Source of the DNA: Mesotaenium endlicherianum
Taxonomy: Eukaryota > Streptophyta > Zygnematophyceae > Zygnematales > Mesotaeniaceae
Assembly (NCBI GenBank): GCA_009602735.1
Contig: WELA01010281.1
Location: 281,884-345,883 of the forward strand
Length of the DNA: 64,000 nucleotides
Direction of reading: 5' to 3'
This document shows positions 23,700-34,781 of this stretch, piece after piece. How positions within the stretch are numbered: the first letter of the stretch is position 1; each line of letters opens with the position of its first letter. The position numbers were made by a program, and so were the translations under genes. The notes below the pieces were generated by a model, which ran no database searches, was not told the origin of the DNA, and saw nothing but the letters and a program-made list of their open reading frames with translations.

Positions 23700-24998
23700 C
23701 TAAGTTGTGTTGTCAATAGCTCAGAAAGAGGCTTTGCGGCTATCTCATGAGCTACTCCTTTAAAGGCCCCTTGCCTTTCCCCTTGGGATTGTTTCTCAAA
23801 TCCTTTCTAGTAGGACATGCCGAGATCGTATGCCCATGTTTTTCACAGCCAAAACACAACCCTGCTGCCATCATGCGATTGCGAGCTTCTTGTTGTCTAT
23901 CTTGCCTATCTTGGGAGGTGGACCATTGGATCTAGCACTATTACCCGCGCCATTGGGATAGTTCCTCTTTGGAGCGGCATTACTAGAACTAGGAAACGAC
24001 AATGGAGGACGTGATGGCCGAGCTGCCTGACGTTTAGACGTAGCGATCGACTCCTCCTGAGCTAAAGTCTTGGTATAACAAATGAGATTGGCAATGGCTG
24101 TTCATTCCAAACCAGTGACTGGGTTTGCATTGAGACGAGTAGCGTATTCCGCTTGGAGCCCCAAGCGAAAGAGGTGAATTTGCATCCCAGTATCGACTGG
24201 AACATCCACTATCTGGGCGACTAAGATACGGAAGTTATCGACATGGGTTTTGATAGTGCCTGTCTGCTTGAGTTGAAGCAACTTATCAGGAGCTAGCTTT
24301 GATGGATTGTGACGCCCAAAGGAATTGCATAACTCAGTACAAAACTCCTCAAAAGTCATTGGCCCCCTCTCAGCACCGTGCCATAACTGCGATGCGTCCC
24401 CCTTGAGAAAAGTGGAAGCCATCATGGCTTGGTTGGTAGGGGCCACTTTAGCTAACGCAAAGAAGGTTTTGAGTTCTTTGAGTAAACGGCGTACGTCAGA
24501 ACCTGGACCGCCCTGAAACTTTTCAGGCGGTGAAGGCTTGTACGAAGGCGTTGGTGCCGCGGCCTGCCCAAGGATGGCGGGCGAGATTGGCGGGTTGGCG
24601 TTGTGGCCGGCGGTCTCTGATGGGCCCGGCAGCCCTTGGGCAGCTTGTAGGAAAGGACCAATCGAAGGGTGAGTGTCCATGGCAGCAACAAAGCGAGTGA
24701 CAAGGGCGGCCAACTCAGTATGAGTGGCCTCAGCAAGATTAACACGGTCTTCTGTACGACCAATGACATCGGACAAGGTGCTTAGAGCCATTGTCATGGT
24801 TTGACTGTCAGTTGTCAAGGCCGTGAAGCGTTGTAAAATTGTCTGCTGAAAAGTGCGCGGCGAAATTGATTCGTTGGGCAGTTTGCCAGCATTGCCGACG
24901 TTGACGACAAGAATGGTAAGAGCAGCAGCAGCGGCAGTAGTAGCAGCGGCGGCAGCAGCAGCAGCAGCAGCAGCAGCCTCGGCACCATTGTCGCCCTC
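23700..24998 (-). pseudogene. gag: gag of element E
   Basis: Starts MEGDNGAEAAAA with a long alanine run coded by GCN triplets (plus strand 24920-24977 is a CAG/CGG-like microsatellite). A retrotransposon gag core (FLKGDASQLW, FEEFCTELCNSFG) follows, then a CCHC-like knuckle CFGCEKHGHTISAC near 23810-23855. Broken copy. Confidence 0.75.
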
Positions 24999-25204
24999 CA
25001 TATGGAAGCCGAGATAGCGCCGGAAGAGAGAGAAAAAATTTCCCGTCGAAACACGATAAGCGACCGTTGGGTCAGGGTAGGACTGGGATGGGTGACCTTC
25101 CCAATACAAAAAATTGCCCCAAAATTTGTTTTCCAAAAATATATTTTCCAACCACTTTATAGAAAAAAAATCCTTGGAAAAATTGAGATCGGCTCCGATA
25201 CCAA

Positions 25205-26126
25205 TGTAACGTTTCTGCTTTTCGAGAGGATCTTTCCTCGGTATTCAAGAAATATTAAATGAAGTGGAAAGAAAATCTATATACTTGTGCAAATTGACGA
25301 ATCCTCGAGAAAGCAAAAATGAAAACTAACGTAGAATGTGTGCTTGGGAGAGTTGCACTCACAATGACTCTGCAGGTATTTATACCTGCACGGCGTGAGG
25401 CACTAGAGTGCTTCGAGTCACCACCTAGGGCACTGGTTCATGTCAACAAAAACAGGCGAAGGGGTACGACTCATTTTGGCTGAATGCTTGAAACGCGCCG
25501 TTTGGCCGTTTGGAGACTTTTCGACGGTTTCCAAAAAACCGTTTCGCGCCAAGCGGGCGTTTTCGCGTTCTTGCGACTTTCCAAAATTTCGCGACTGTTC
25601 GCGGAGTCGCGTACACATGCTTTTTGTCATGAACCGGTAGTTATAAAAACCACTTCGCCAATCGGTTAGGTGTGAACGTTTCAAACGACAGGTCGCGGGT
25701 TCGAACCCGTTCGGATGCAAAGTCGCTTTGCACATTATGTGTCATTTGACTTTTACGACTGTTTGTTCGTATTAACGACTGGTCGTAAATCTGAAATGTG
25801 TGACTGTGCATTATCCCAAATAACGACAATCAAAATAACTTAATCAAACAATGATTAATTAAGTTATCATCTCATAATCAATCAAAGTGACGTTATGATT
25901 AATTATGTCGTACTTTTGCGAAGTAGTCGAATTACGTTACGACTCTTTTTGCAATAATATCTCGATCGTTTCGCCAATCGACCGGGAATTAATTGGCACA
26001 CGCGTGTGGCGAATAATTCAATGTGATGCAATCATTTTTATCAAATAATGTATGATAAATAATATAACGTATTTTAGGTAATCGAGAAGACGCCCCAAAT
26101 ACGCCTAAAAAGCTCAGATCGTTACA
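25205..26126 (-). repeat. 5' LTR of element E, with tRNA-like segment
   Basis: Ends form an inverted repeat, TGTAACG at 25205 and CGTTACA at 26126. The adjacent GGCTCCGATACCA (25191-25203) is the primer-site complement for initiator tRNA-Met. It contains a palindrome-rich AT segment near 25835-25910. Confidence 0.85.
25648..25716 (+). other. tRNA-like relic within the element E LTR
   Basis: AATCGGTTAGG resembles a tRNA D-loop, TTTCAAA fits a 7-nt anticodon loop (TCA), and CAGGTCGCGGGTTCGAACCC is a near-perfect variable-region plus T-arm with a consensus B box. The anticodon stem and acceptor stem do not pair properly, so this is not a working tRNA gene. It may be a tRNA-derived internal promoter or a captured fragment. 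Confidence 0.5.
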
Positions 26127-26776
26127 GAGTCCCTAAGTCTCCTTTAGATGTATTAGGGGAATCTTTTACTCACCGTGAGAGGATTGACAATCCGGTGTCT
26201 CTCCAGTTAACTCAAGACTTTGCTGACACCATGTCAGAAGTCCAACACAATCTGTACAAAGCCCACAATAATCAACAAAAAGACGCTAATCAACACCGTC
26301 GGGAGCTGACATTTTCAAAGTGCTTTTTGGTCAAACTGCATTCTCAACACCTGTACCTGCTTGGTGTGGTCAAGGAAAAGCTTGGTCCGGTCTGGGTCGG
26401 TCCATATTTGGTGGTGCGCCGTGTCGGTCAAAATGCTTACAAATTGAACATGTCAGCGGAATACAAGGGTCACCCAGTCTTTAATGTCTCTTTCTTGGAA
26501 CCATGCGTCAAGGGTGACACACTGTTCACAGGTCGGTTACCTGTCCAACCGGGACCGATCCCCGTTGTCCGAGAAGGTGACTCTAAGGAATATGAGATTG
26601 ATGAGATTTTAGAAGCTCGCTCTGTCCGTCGATCAATTCAATATGTCATGAAATATCTGGTCAAATGGAAGGGTTACGATGCCTCTGGGGACACCTGGGA
26701 ATATAAAGACTATTTGACCAATGCCAAAGGGGCGTTGAAACAATTTTACCTTCGGGAGGCTGGGGCACCTCCCTAA
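26127..26776 (+). pseudogene. Integrase C-terminus and chromodomain of element F
   Basis: Matches the last fifth of pol in element [32 protein letters not shown] and a chromodomain ([33 protein letters not shown]). Chromodomains of this group are thought to guide integration to heterochromatin. Confidence 0.85.
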
Positions 26777-27174
26777 CTATCATTTCAGTTGACATGGGAA
26801 GGCGTCAGGAGGTCCTGTCTCCATTTAAGTTGGACGGGAAATGTGGCCATACGTGGCCTAGAGTGATAGTTACTGACAGAAAGTGACAGTAGTTGACAGG
26901 GAGTAACAGTTGTGACAGGCAACCCAGTTACAGTTGAAACACGCAACTCACCTTAAACATTAAGTTGGAGGGAGTGGGAAAAACATCTTGGAAACTAGCC
27001 GATTATCGATTGCCGTTGCATATTCATCCTTGACACTCAACTGCGCTTTCACTCACTTTTCTCTCGAGCACCCTCGCACTTTCAATTTCCTTACACCAGG
27101 TATTGCATGCCTAACTCCCTCTACTACGTTCTTCCCTGTCAACATACTCAAACCTGTGCATGATATCATGACTA

Positions 27175-27208
27175 CACTAACCCCATTGTGGTATGAATGA
27201 GCAGGATG
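27175..27208 (+). promoter_or_regulatory. Predicted 3' splice site for ORF3 (element F)
   Basis: CACTAAC at 27175-27181, then 23 nt to GAGCAG (AG at 27203-27204), then G and ATG at 27206-27208. Confidence 0.55.
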
Positions 27209-28870
27209 ACTCAATTGTCTGAACTCAAGAGGAAACGAAGGGCGGACGAGGCACAGGCGGAGTACAAGGAGTTCCATGGCGACATTGAATCATCATCCAT
27301 CTCTTCTCAAGAATCAGAGCGACTCCGACTACAGCGAGAGGCTTAGAAGAGGAAGGAGGAGGAAGAACAGGCCAGGTTGAGACAGGAGGAGCAGGATAGA
27401 AAAGCTGCAGAGGAAGCAAAGAAGGCGGAGGAACAAAAGTTGGCCAAGGAGAGGCGGAAGCAGCAGGCTGAGGAGGAACAGAGGAGAATCAAAAGCTACC
27501 GCTACACGATGATGGGCAAGGGCTTTGATCTTTTGGAGGAGGCCTTCAAGTACGCCCAAAGGAATCGAAGTGAATTACAGAGGGACATACTGCAACGAGA
27601 AGGGGAGACTACCTAAGGTTTTGACAAGTACATAGAAGTCAGCACAACGCTTCTACTGTACCATGACTATGCCAGAATGGTGGGGTGTACGATCCGGAAG
27701 GCCAAAGCATTGGCCCAGCTAGGTGAATCTGAAACGGTGCCAATACCTACGATTTGGGGCACAGATAGGGTCCTCAGGTTGATCCCTATGCATACTAACA
27801 TCCTCAAGGATGCCACTTTCCACAACCGGTTCAAGGCCATGTATAACGAGGTGGAGAGAAGAAGCTGGGAGTTCTTGGCAAGGGAGACCAACCAGCTGGA
27901 TTTCTCAGGTCACTGGTACTCGTGTACTTTGAAGAGGACGGATCCTGCTTTCTTTCTACAGCCCACTGACTGGCGCTAGATGACCATCACCATGAAGGAC
28001 CAACAAAATGACAGAGCTGAGGAAGACGATTTCCTGGCAGATTTGCGGGGGAAGATAGTGCTGCCACCTCACGTTGCAGCATGGGATCCACGACTGGATG
28101 GAGTCAGGGACTGCATGAGTCAGGAGACACAGGAGGATAGGACCAGGGCTAGAGATTCTTTCTCTAAGAGGAAGCACGCTTATGCCAAATGGGCAAGTAA
28201 GCAGGGGGATAAAGACCTGTATGCGGTGAGGACCCAGCAACCCCCACCTGCACCCGAAAGGGGAAGGTCAGTGAAATACTTTTTTTCTCGGGAACGGTTG
28301 GAGGACATGACCAGAGAGACTCCAGAAGTCTTAGAGGATTAGGAGGACAAAGAAGGGGACGGCGCCGAGGAGGAGTCTAGTCTTGCTGAGGCACAGACCC
28401 CCGCTACATCCTCCACTAAAAGGGCCTTTGTACAGGCAGCCCTGCAGCAGCTTCGAGATACCAGCCCACCAAGAGACCCAGATGTCTAGTGGCTGGGAAA
28501 TTTCAACAGGAGGAGTTCCACCCAAGGAGGTGAGACTCAGTCAGACGGAGCAGAAAAGAGGGTTGCCAAGGAGGCAGCCAAAGGGCAATCAACATCCCCC
28601 TCTCATAGAGGGCATGTACCAATAGCCAATATCATGCAGCACCCCTCCGGTATGCCAGTGTATGTCCCTATCAGTTTGAGAGCTGCACGGGAGAGGGCGG
28701 TCTCCATCAACTTGCAGATAGTGCAAGAGCAAGCTTCCCAGTTGCTGCATTCACCCCTCGGTTCACCCTAATCTGAGCCTTCAGGTCTCAGGAGACCATC
28801 AGACAGAAGATCCGGTTCCAGGTCTCGCTACCCAGAAGACCGAGCCCCTGGTACTTGGTTTGCTGTTGTC
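27206..28870 (+). pseudogene. ORF3 of element F (type I)
   Basis: Close relative of ORF3 in element B, with a K/E-rich coiled-coil N-terminus, then YHDYARMVG, VPIPTIWGTDRVLRLIPM, YNEVERRSWEFLARE and LPPHVAAWDPRLDG. It is preceded by the same CACTAAC...GCAG-GATG arrangement (27175-27208). Badly broken. It shows that type I ORF3 is old in this family. Confidence 0.75.
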
Positions 28871-28968
28871 TTTGTTTTAGATTCAGTTGGTTGTGTTGCA
28901 TGTGTGTTACGTGGCTGTAAATAATATAGAAGTGTTGTCGAATCGACACCAATTTAAGTTGGAGGGAT

Positions 28969-29704
28969 TGTAATGAATCAGTATATTGGATAGATATAAT
29001 ATTTATTTAGATATAATTGTTAAATAAGTTCAGCCTGCGGAACTTTAGTTAATACTTAGTCAGCTGGATTTAAGTCTGCTGAATGATTGATACTTAGTTG
29101 AAGGACTCAGTCGAGAGCAGCAGGCTGATGTCCTTTAAGTCAGCCTCTTAACTTGGGTCAGCTTGTTGACAGTCAGCTGGCTGTCGTACTCGGCAATAGC
29201 GAACTGCCTAGCTATGCACACAAGTGTGGTGTGCTAGATGATTGGCCAGATGACACCCTTAAGGTGGATGGCGATTCGGGATGATGGGAGATGGCTGTGG
29301 ATTTGGTTAGCCGAGGTCCTACCCACGTGGTTAACTCTCGGGTAGCCGGTGCCATCGCACTTGCCGTTGAACAGTAACTCATTCCATGTACATGTGCTAG
29401 GTAATGGTCTCGAGTTCGGCATTCGGAAACTAGGCCAACTCTTTTGTATCGCTTACTGCGAGATATCAGAATCCAAGGCAAGAAGCCATTGATACGCACT
29501 GTCTTCTAGCCTTGCTTATGTATGAGTTTACTGATTGCATTATTGATGCTCATTTACTTGCATTCGACCAACGAGTATTGTCCACTGCTAGTTTGTTTGT
29601 CTTTTGCTGTTTAATCAATTAACACAAAATACCATGAAGATTACTGGCTGATATAAAGATCTTCATTAATTGTTAATCGCCTATTGGTAAGTCGATTCAT
29701 TTCA
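28969..29704 (+). repeat. Single LTR of element F
   Basis: Starts TGTAATGAATCAGTA and ends GTCGATTCATTTCA, the reverse complement of the A and B LTRs. A polypurine tract (AAGTTGGAGGGAT) lies just before it at 28956-28968, as expected for a 3' LTR, yet gag follows it. Confidence 0.88.
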
Positions 29705-31800
29705 TTTGGAAGCTTTATTTGTGCAGATCAGTCCCAACAGGAGGACAAAAGAATCATGATGGCATTGCTGCGTGACAGAGACCAACTGGATTCTCAAACC
29801 ATTGGTGGTGGTGGCAGAGGGCCTAGTAAGCCTAAGCCAGAACCTTCCCAGGACTATGACCCTGAGGGAAACAAAAAGTATTACCTGATCAAGTTTCTCG
29901 CGGATGTTGAACAGTGGCTGGAGAACTACCCAAAGTTACAGGATTGCGAGAAGGTCAGGCCCATTGGTGCTCTACTGAAAGGCAGTGCTGCAAATTGGTG
30001 GCTGTATTGGAAAGGAGAGCGTAAGGCTCAACAATTTGGTGACCCTACTTGGGTAGAGTTTGTTGTGAAGCTGCGTGATGAAGTTTGATGTTACCAATCA
30101 GCAGGAGAAAGCTATCTATGCCATGGTCTTCTTAACGCTTAAGCAGACCACTTCAGTTGTTGAATTTGCTTAAAAGTTCCAAGAGAACATGATGAAGCAG
30201 CTATAATTGCCAGAGCGGTATAGGATAGCATACTTCAAGTATGGCTTCAAATTTGAAGTGTCAGGTCATTTTGTTGAAAAGAAATATGAGAAACTGGCTG
30301 ACTTAATTCAGGATGCTGATGCCTGGGATTAGCAACATTTCAGTTGCAAGTTCTAGAGTAATGCTTTGGGGTCTAAGATTGTCAAAAAGCCACATGGTGG
30401 CTACGATGCAATTGAAGGAGATAAGGCTGAGGACGATCAGGGGAATGAGTATGAGTTACGAGTATAATGCTATACAGTTTAGAGGAAGAGGTGGATAATC
30501 TTAAGGTGGCTATGCGATAGGTGGTGGAAGGACTAAGCCGAGACCACCCTCAGCTAAATCTGTTTTCTACCACCACTGCCTGCAGGTGGGTCACTACAGA
30601 GAGCAGTGTCCTAGAAAGCACCTTCCAAAAGGCGAGAGAAAGGACCAACTCTTAAATGACAGCAACAGTCAGTAATCCAGTCTACTGACTGTGAGGATGC
30701 TAGAGATAGTGAGTCGTCACTAGCTGCCCTCGTAGCAGGTATTATGGGTCCCGCTTAACTAGGTTTACTATGCATACCTGACAAAGGAATAAAGGAGACC
30801 ATCAGCAATATAGACCTCCAAAGAGTGCACACTCTGGATGATCTTGCTCCACCTGATGTCCAACATTTCTTTGCTAAGTCAGGAGGACAATGTTACAATC
30901 AGGAAAAGTCAGTCCCCTCTATCCTACTGCATTGTATGATTGCAAGTAGGAAGGTGAGGGCATTTGTTGACGGAGGGGTGTCACATACTTTTATCCACAA
31001 GGACTTAGTTAAGCGGCAAAGGCTGCCTACTGTCACCCAAGGGAATAGAAAAATATTCCTTGGAGATGCCTCAAGTATCCCGGGAGGAGTTATAACCAAG
31101 CCTATTGAGGTCCAGTGAGGTTCTAGTATTGCAATTCTAACTGAAAAGCTTACATTTGAGGTACTCGACACTGGCTTTTATGATCTCGTGCTAGGCACGT
31201 CATGGCTTAATAGACATCAAGCTGAAGTGTGTTGGAGCAGAGATACAGTTATAGTGAGAGGAGCCAGTGATGGGCAGACTAACTTGGCACCCACCAGTGC
31301 TCTTGTCTTGTATGGATGGCAAATGAAGGAAAAGAAGAGGCTTCCAGGAGGATGCAAATTGCTGAATGCAATGGAGTTCATCGAAAGCTAGAACCAGAAG
31401 GAAGACAAAATGTTCAGTCTCCTGCTAAAAGAGGTACCTTCTCAACCTGAAGAAGTGGTTGAGAAAAAGGTGAGCCCTCCGGAGCACCCTACTGCTGCAA
31501 AAATTGTTGCTCAATATATTGATGTTTTTAATATGCCTCCAAGACCGCCCCTTAAGAGGGAAATAGATCATAGGATTAATTTATTACCTGGGAGTCAGCC
31601 AGCTTGGCAACGCACATATGGCTTGTCTTATGTGGAGAGCGAAGAGGTAAATACACAGATTGCATAGCTGGAGGAAAATGGTTATATTTCCCCCAGTAAG
31701 TCACCTTATGGCGCACCCATCCTATTTGTTAAGAAGAAAGATGGTAGCATGCGAATGTGTGTGGATTACAGAGTTCTTAACAAAATTACAGTAAAGAACA
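29705..31800 (+). pseudogene. gag (partial), protease and RT start of element F
   Basis: The gag portion begins opposite the LGALFVQ segment of the element A gag and runs through the capsid-like region ([18 protein letters not shown]) and a degenerate zinc knuckle near 30560-30615. Protease text VRAFVDGG lies near 30955-30975 and the RT start (MRMCVDYR) near 31750. Many disruptions. Confidence 0.8.
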
Positions 31801-32913
31801 CCCTGACATTGGACATGGGCTAGACCGTTTTCGTTTTAACCACTTTACCAAATGGATTTCCATTCGAGCCAAATCGGCCCGTTCGAATGGATTTTGTCCC
31901 ATTTGAGGCCTCAAATGGATGTTGCTGTCCATGGAAAGCAAAATTCTCCGGCGCTCCTTGCCGTCCACAGCGAAACGGAACTCCGGAATCAATTGATGTG
32001 TTTTCCGGCCGTCTGCGGCTGACACGTTGCTATATGTCTTCCACTCTCGATCTGCAGTCGCGAATTCGGAATGGTTGGCATCATTATTCAGAGATTATGA
32101 CACAATTTTGTGATTCACCCCGACATCCAGCATTATCTCTGAGTTTATTGGTAGTTTGCGTCGTTGAACAAATTTGCGACACTATTTGAGCCTCTACTAT
32201 GACATCCGTCATGTGTGGCGTGTTGTTACTAAGATGGCGGTTAAAAACCTAGTCACTGGAAGTGTTGAATGTTGTTTGTTGTCGTCGAACGTCGTACGCT
32301 TTTGACGTTTAGGGGGGAGCCCGTACGCCGTACCTGCAGAGAGCAAGTGCCGACGAGTGCTGACAATGAAGATGACCTAAGCTCACGTGAGGCACAGCCT
32401 TTGCAAAGATACATGGTATGACGACAATAGCCGAAGTCCTTGCATGGCACTTGGTGGAGACCTTCACTTGATAAGAGAAACATAGGCTCCTCAACATCTT
32501 ATTTCTTCTCTTGCCGCCCCTTTTTCTTAATGCATAAATCCAATGAGCTGCATGTATCTTAACATGTGTGGAGATTATTGGACAAACACATGCTGAGCCA
32601 TGCACATGCTGTTTCGTGCAACATGATGTTTAACGACTATGAGTTCCGGAGTAAAAGAATCTTGAGCATGATTTAGAGGAACATCTGTGTTTCTCCATGC
32701 AAGCTTATTATTCTTCATTCTCTTACACGATGTGTCCAATGAGGATCATTTGTGGTTCACAAAGCCTTTTCGAGATTAAGAAATTGCTCATTTGTGCTTA
32801 CGGAATAAAGTGTGGGAAATGTGGTATTGATGTACAATTGTGTGCCTTTTTCTATAATTCTCCCACTCTGAGCATTTCAAACGGCGGAGGTTGTTGACAC
32901 CAACTAAGGCAAG
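31801..32913. other. Non-coding DNA with fold-back sequences
   Basis: No supported gene. The first 130 bases hold several inverted repeats, including the perfect 20-bp palindrome at 31899-31918 and the pair CCATTCGA (31860-31867) / TCGAATGG (31883-31890). These could be the end of an unrecognised fold-back element inserted in, or replacing the end of, element F. Confidence 0.4.
31899..31918. repeat. Perfect 20-bp palindrome
   Basis: CCATTTGAGGCCTCAAATGG is identical to its own reverse complement. Confidence 0.9.
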
Positions 32914-33185
32914 ATGGGTTCCACTGTTTCAGACCTAGAATGGTTAGCAGATCATTATCTAAGAAAGAGTCGTGACGAAAGTCTTGGGTTGGACAAAAGA
33001 GAGCGCGCAGAGAAGGGGCATGACATTGTTAGCATGCGGCTGGAAGTGGAACTTCGACTTGAAAGAGCAAATCTCGAAGAGGTGGGAGGCGACCTGGACA
33101 AGGAAAAAGGAGGGTTGTTAGAGCGCCGTGGCTGTCTTACGGCTGAACTGGGGAGGTTCTGCCGTCGACGGCTGAATGTCATCAA
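32914..33185 (+). CDS. Possible first exon of a host gene, coiled coil
   Basis: An ATG at 32914 opens 90 codons rich in E, R, L and K (MGSTVSDLEWLADHYLRKSR, RLEVELRLERANLEEVGGDL), consistent with a coiled coil. The frame reaches a strong donor, GTAAGA, at 33186. No domain is recognised. The following exon could not be fixed; the lysine-rich open stretch at 33848-33999 is a candidate but the phase was not resolved. Confidence 0.35.
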
Positions 33186-33994
33186 GTAAGATGCATTGCA
33201 TCTTTATCTCGGATTTCATTGTAACCACGTGGAGGGAAGCTACGCGGCGAGCAGGTGCCAGGAGTTGCTTGCCAGGGCCCGAGTCGCCACGCAGGGTACG
33301 AGACCCCAGCAAATTGGTTCACAGAGTGTGCATGCTGATACAGTTTACTAGTCTCTGCCATAGCTGGAAGGTGGCACAATTAGTTCAGTGTAGACAATAG
33401 AATTTTTACATGAGTTTCTTGTAAATGTAAGAGTTTAGGAAGCATGATTTGGAAGTTTGTTGATTTATGATCGCCTTGTGGATCACATTCACAAAAGTGA
33501 GATCTACCGCCTATGTTTTTTACTCGCTCTTTTTCGTCTACGTTTAATACTGAAGAGTCTTGACTGAATTGATCTTGTGTATCAGTGATGGAGACGTGCT
33601 TGATGGGCTTGTGTGCTTGTGTCATGTATGTAGACATATGCAATGTACAGGGGGGAGGGACTGCACATTCCGTGGCACACGGTGAGTAGCTGCAGTTTAT
33701 CGCTGTCTCATTTCCATGCACGTGATCAAGTTATCTTGCCTCGCAACCTCGTGCACTGCCTCTGCATATGGAGCCAGATATGAACAGGGATTGTAGGTGA
33801 TAGTGAGCGTATGTGTCATTTTGAACATTTTGCCATTTTGTGTGGAGCAAACAATGGCGGGGGACAAGGCCCCACTGGTGCAGGGAGCAAAAAGAAGAGG
33901 AAGGGAAGGCCCCCAATGTCAGGGCCACAAGAGGGGGACCCCAGCTCTGGACCCAAGAAGTCTAGGGGACGGTCTCCAAAGAATGCGTGCTGCA
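33186..33994 (+). other. Possible intron and lysine-rich open stretch beside element C
   Basis: From about 33848 to 33999 one frame reads ANNGGGQGPTGAGSKKKRKG, then GPKKSRGRSPKNACC. This basic, low-complexity peptide stays open up to the element C insertion site. After the element, the frame continues from 40159 for about 30 codons. It could be a host exon interrupted by element C. Confidence 0.25.
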
Positions 33995-33999
33995 CTGCA

Positions 34000-34744
34000 T
34001 GTAAGGTCATAGGTTTATAAAGTGCATTTTTGAGTTTCATAAAAGTATGTTTTGATTATGTGTTAACGTAGAGTGCATTTTTGTGGTCATTTTGATATAA
34101 AGTTCATTGAATTTGGTCAAGTATTGAGAGAGTTATGGATTTTCGAAGTTTAATTAGTTTTCATGTCGGTTGACGACTGTCCTTAATTCGCAGTGAGCGC
34201 GACCGTCGGATTGACCGACAGCGTCGAGCGATTTGGCCCGTTAGAATGAACTTGAACCTTCACGTAAGTTCGGCTGACGCGGAGTGCCCACTAGGTCGAT
34301 TTACCTAGAAGTTTCGGTTGAGCCTAGCGCGTCTAAGATAGAATATTCTAGTAATGTCGATGCATGTATGTGGACGTCAATTCGGCCCGACACATCAGAT
34401 TAGACTGATCTGGCTTACTCACGAATATTCTGGAAGGGACGATTTGACGAACACTTAGGAAAATTCGTAGCTTCCTTCTAGAGGGGAGCACTTAGTCAGA
34501 AAATCATAAATAGGCATAACTTCTTTGTTTCTCATCAATTTTCACTTTTGTAAATTTCTACGGGTTTGTAATGACAAAGGCCTTTCATCCTACACCATTT
34601 GTAAGCAGTTTCTTGCTACTCAAAATGTCAAGTAATTTTCCTAAGCTTTCTTAGTGATATGCCGTTGCACTCTCTAGTATGATTGCAACTAGTTCCTTTC
34701 CTCGTGAGTTACTACGCTTCCACTAGGGCACTCTGCCCCTTTCA
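34000..34744 (+). repeat. 5' LTR of element C
   Basis: Starts TGTAAGGTCATAGGTTTATA, ends CACTCTGCCCCTTTCA, 745 bp. The primer site for initiator tRNA-Met follows two bases later. Confidence 0.93.
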
Positions 34745-34781
34745 TCTGGTATCAAAGTAGGGCTAGTTTGCATATTATATT

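Larger units (their letters stand above)
21445..26126 (-). mobile_element. Element E: half of a Ty3/gypsy element
   Basis: Minus-strand fossil with a 922-bp 5' LTR (25205-26126), a tRNA-Met primer site at 25191-25203, gag with a polyalanine stretch and a zinc knuckle, aspartic protease, reverse transcriptase and the start of RNase H. It ends near 21445-21490. Integrase, any 3' genes and the 3' LTR are missing. Its RT (VYLDDILVYS) is clearly different from those of elements A-D. The LTR abuts the pol end of element F at 26127, so E inserted into F and a later deletion removed the left side of both. It is broken, with several disruptions besides the missing half. Confidence 0.85.
26127..31800 (+). 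mobile_element. Element F: old, permuted-looking relative of A and B with a single LTR
   Basis: Plus-strand fossil in the order: integrase end and chromodomain (26127-26776), ORF3 (27206-28870), one LTR (28969-29704), gag lacking its N-terminus (29705-30675), protease and the start of RT (30730-31800). The LTR therefore has the 3' half of an element before it and the 5' half of an element after it. The primer site and the gag start are missing: the LTR runs straight into gag. Its left edge is the LTR of element E. The right edge at 31800 runs into unrelated sequence, with no target duplication found. It is heavily decayed, with well over ten disruptions. Confidence 0.8.

Noticed and set aside
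25648-25716. Functional tRNA gene
   Set aside because: Acceptor and anticodon stems do not pair; kept only as a tRNA-like relic.
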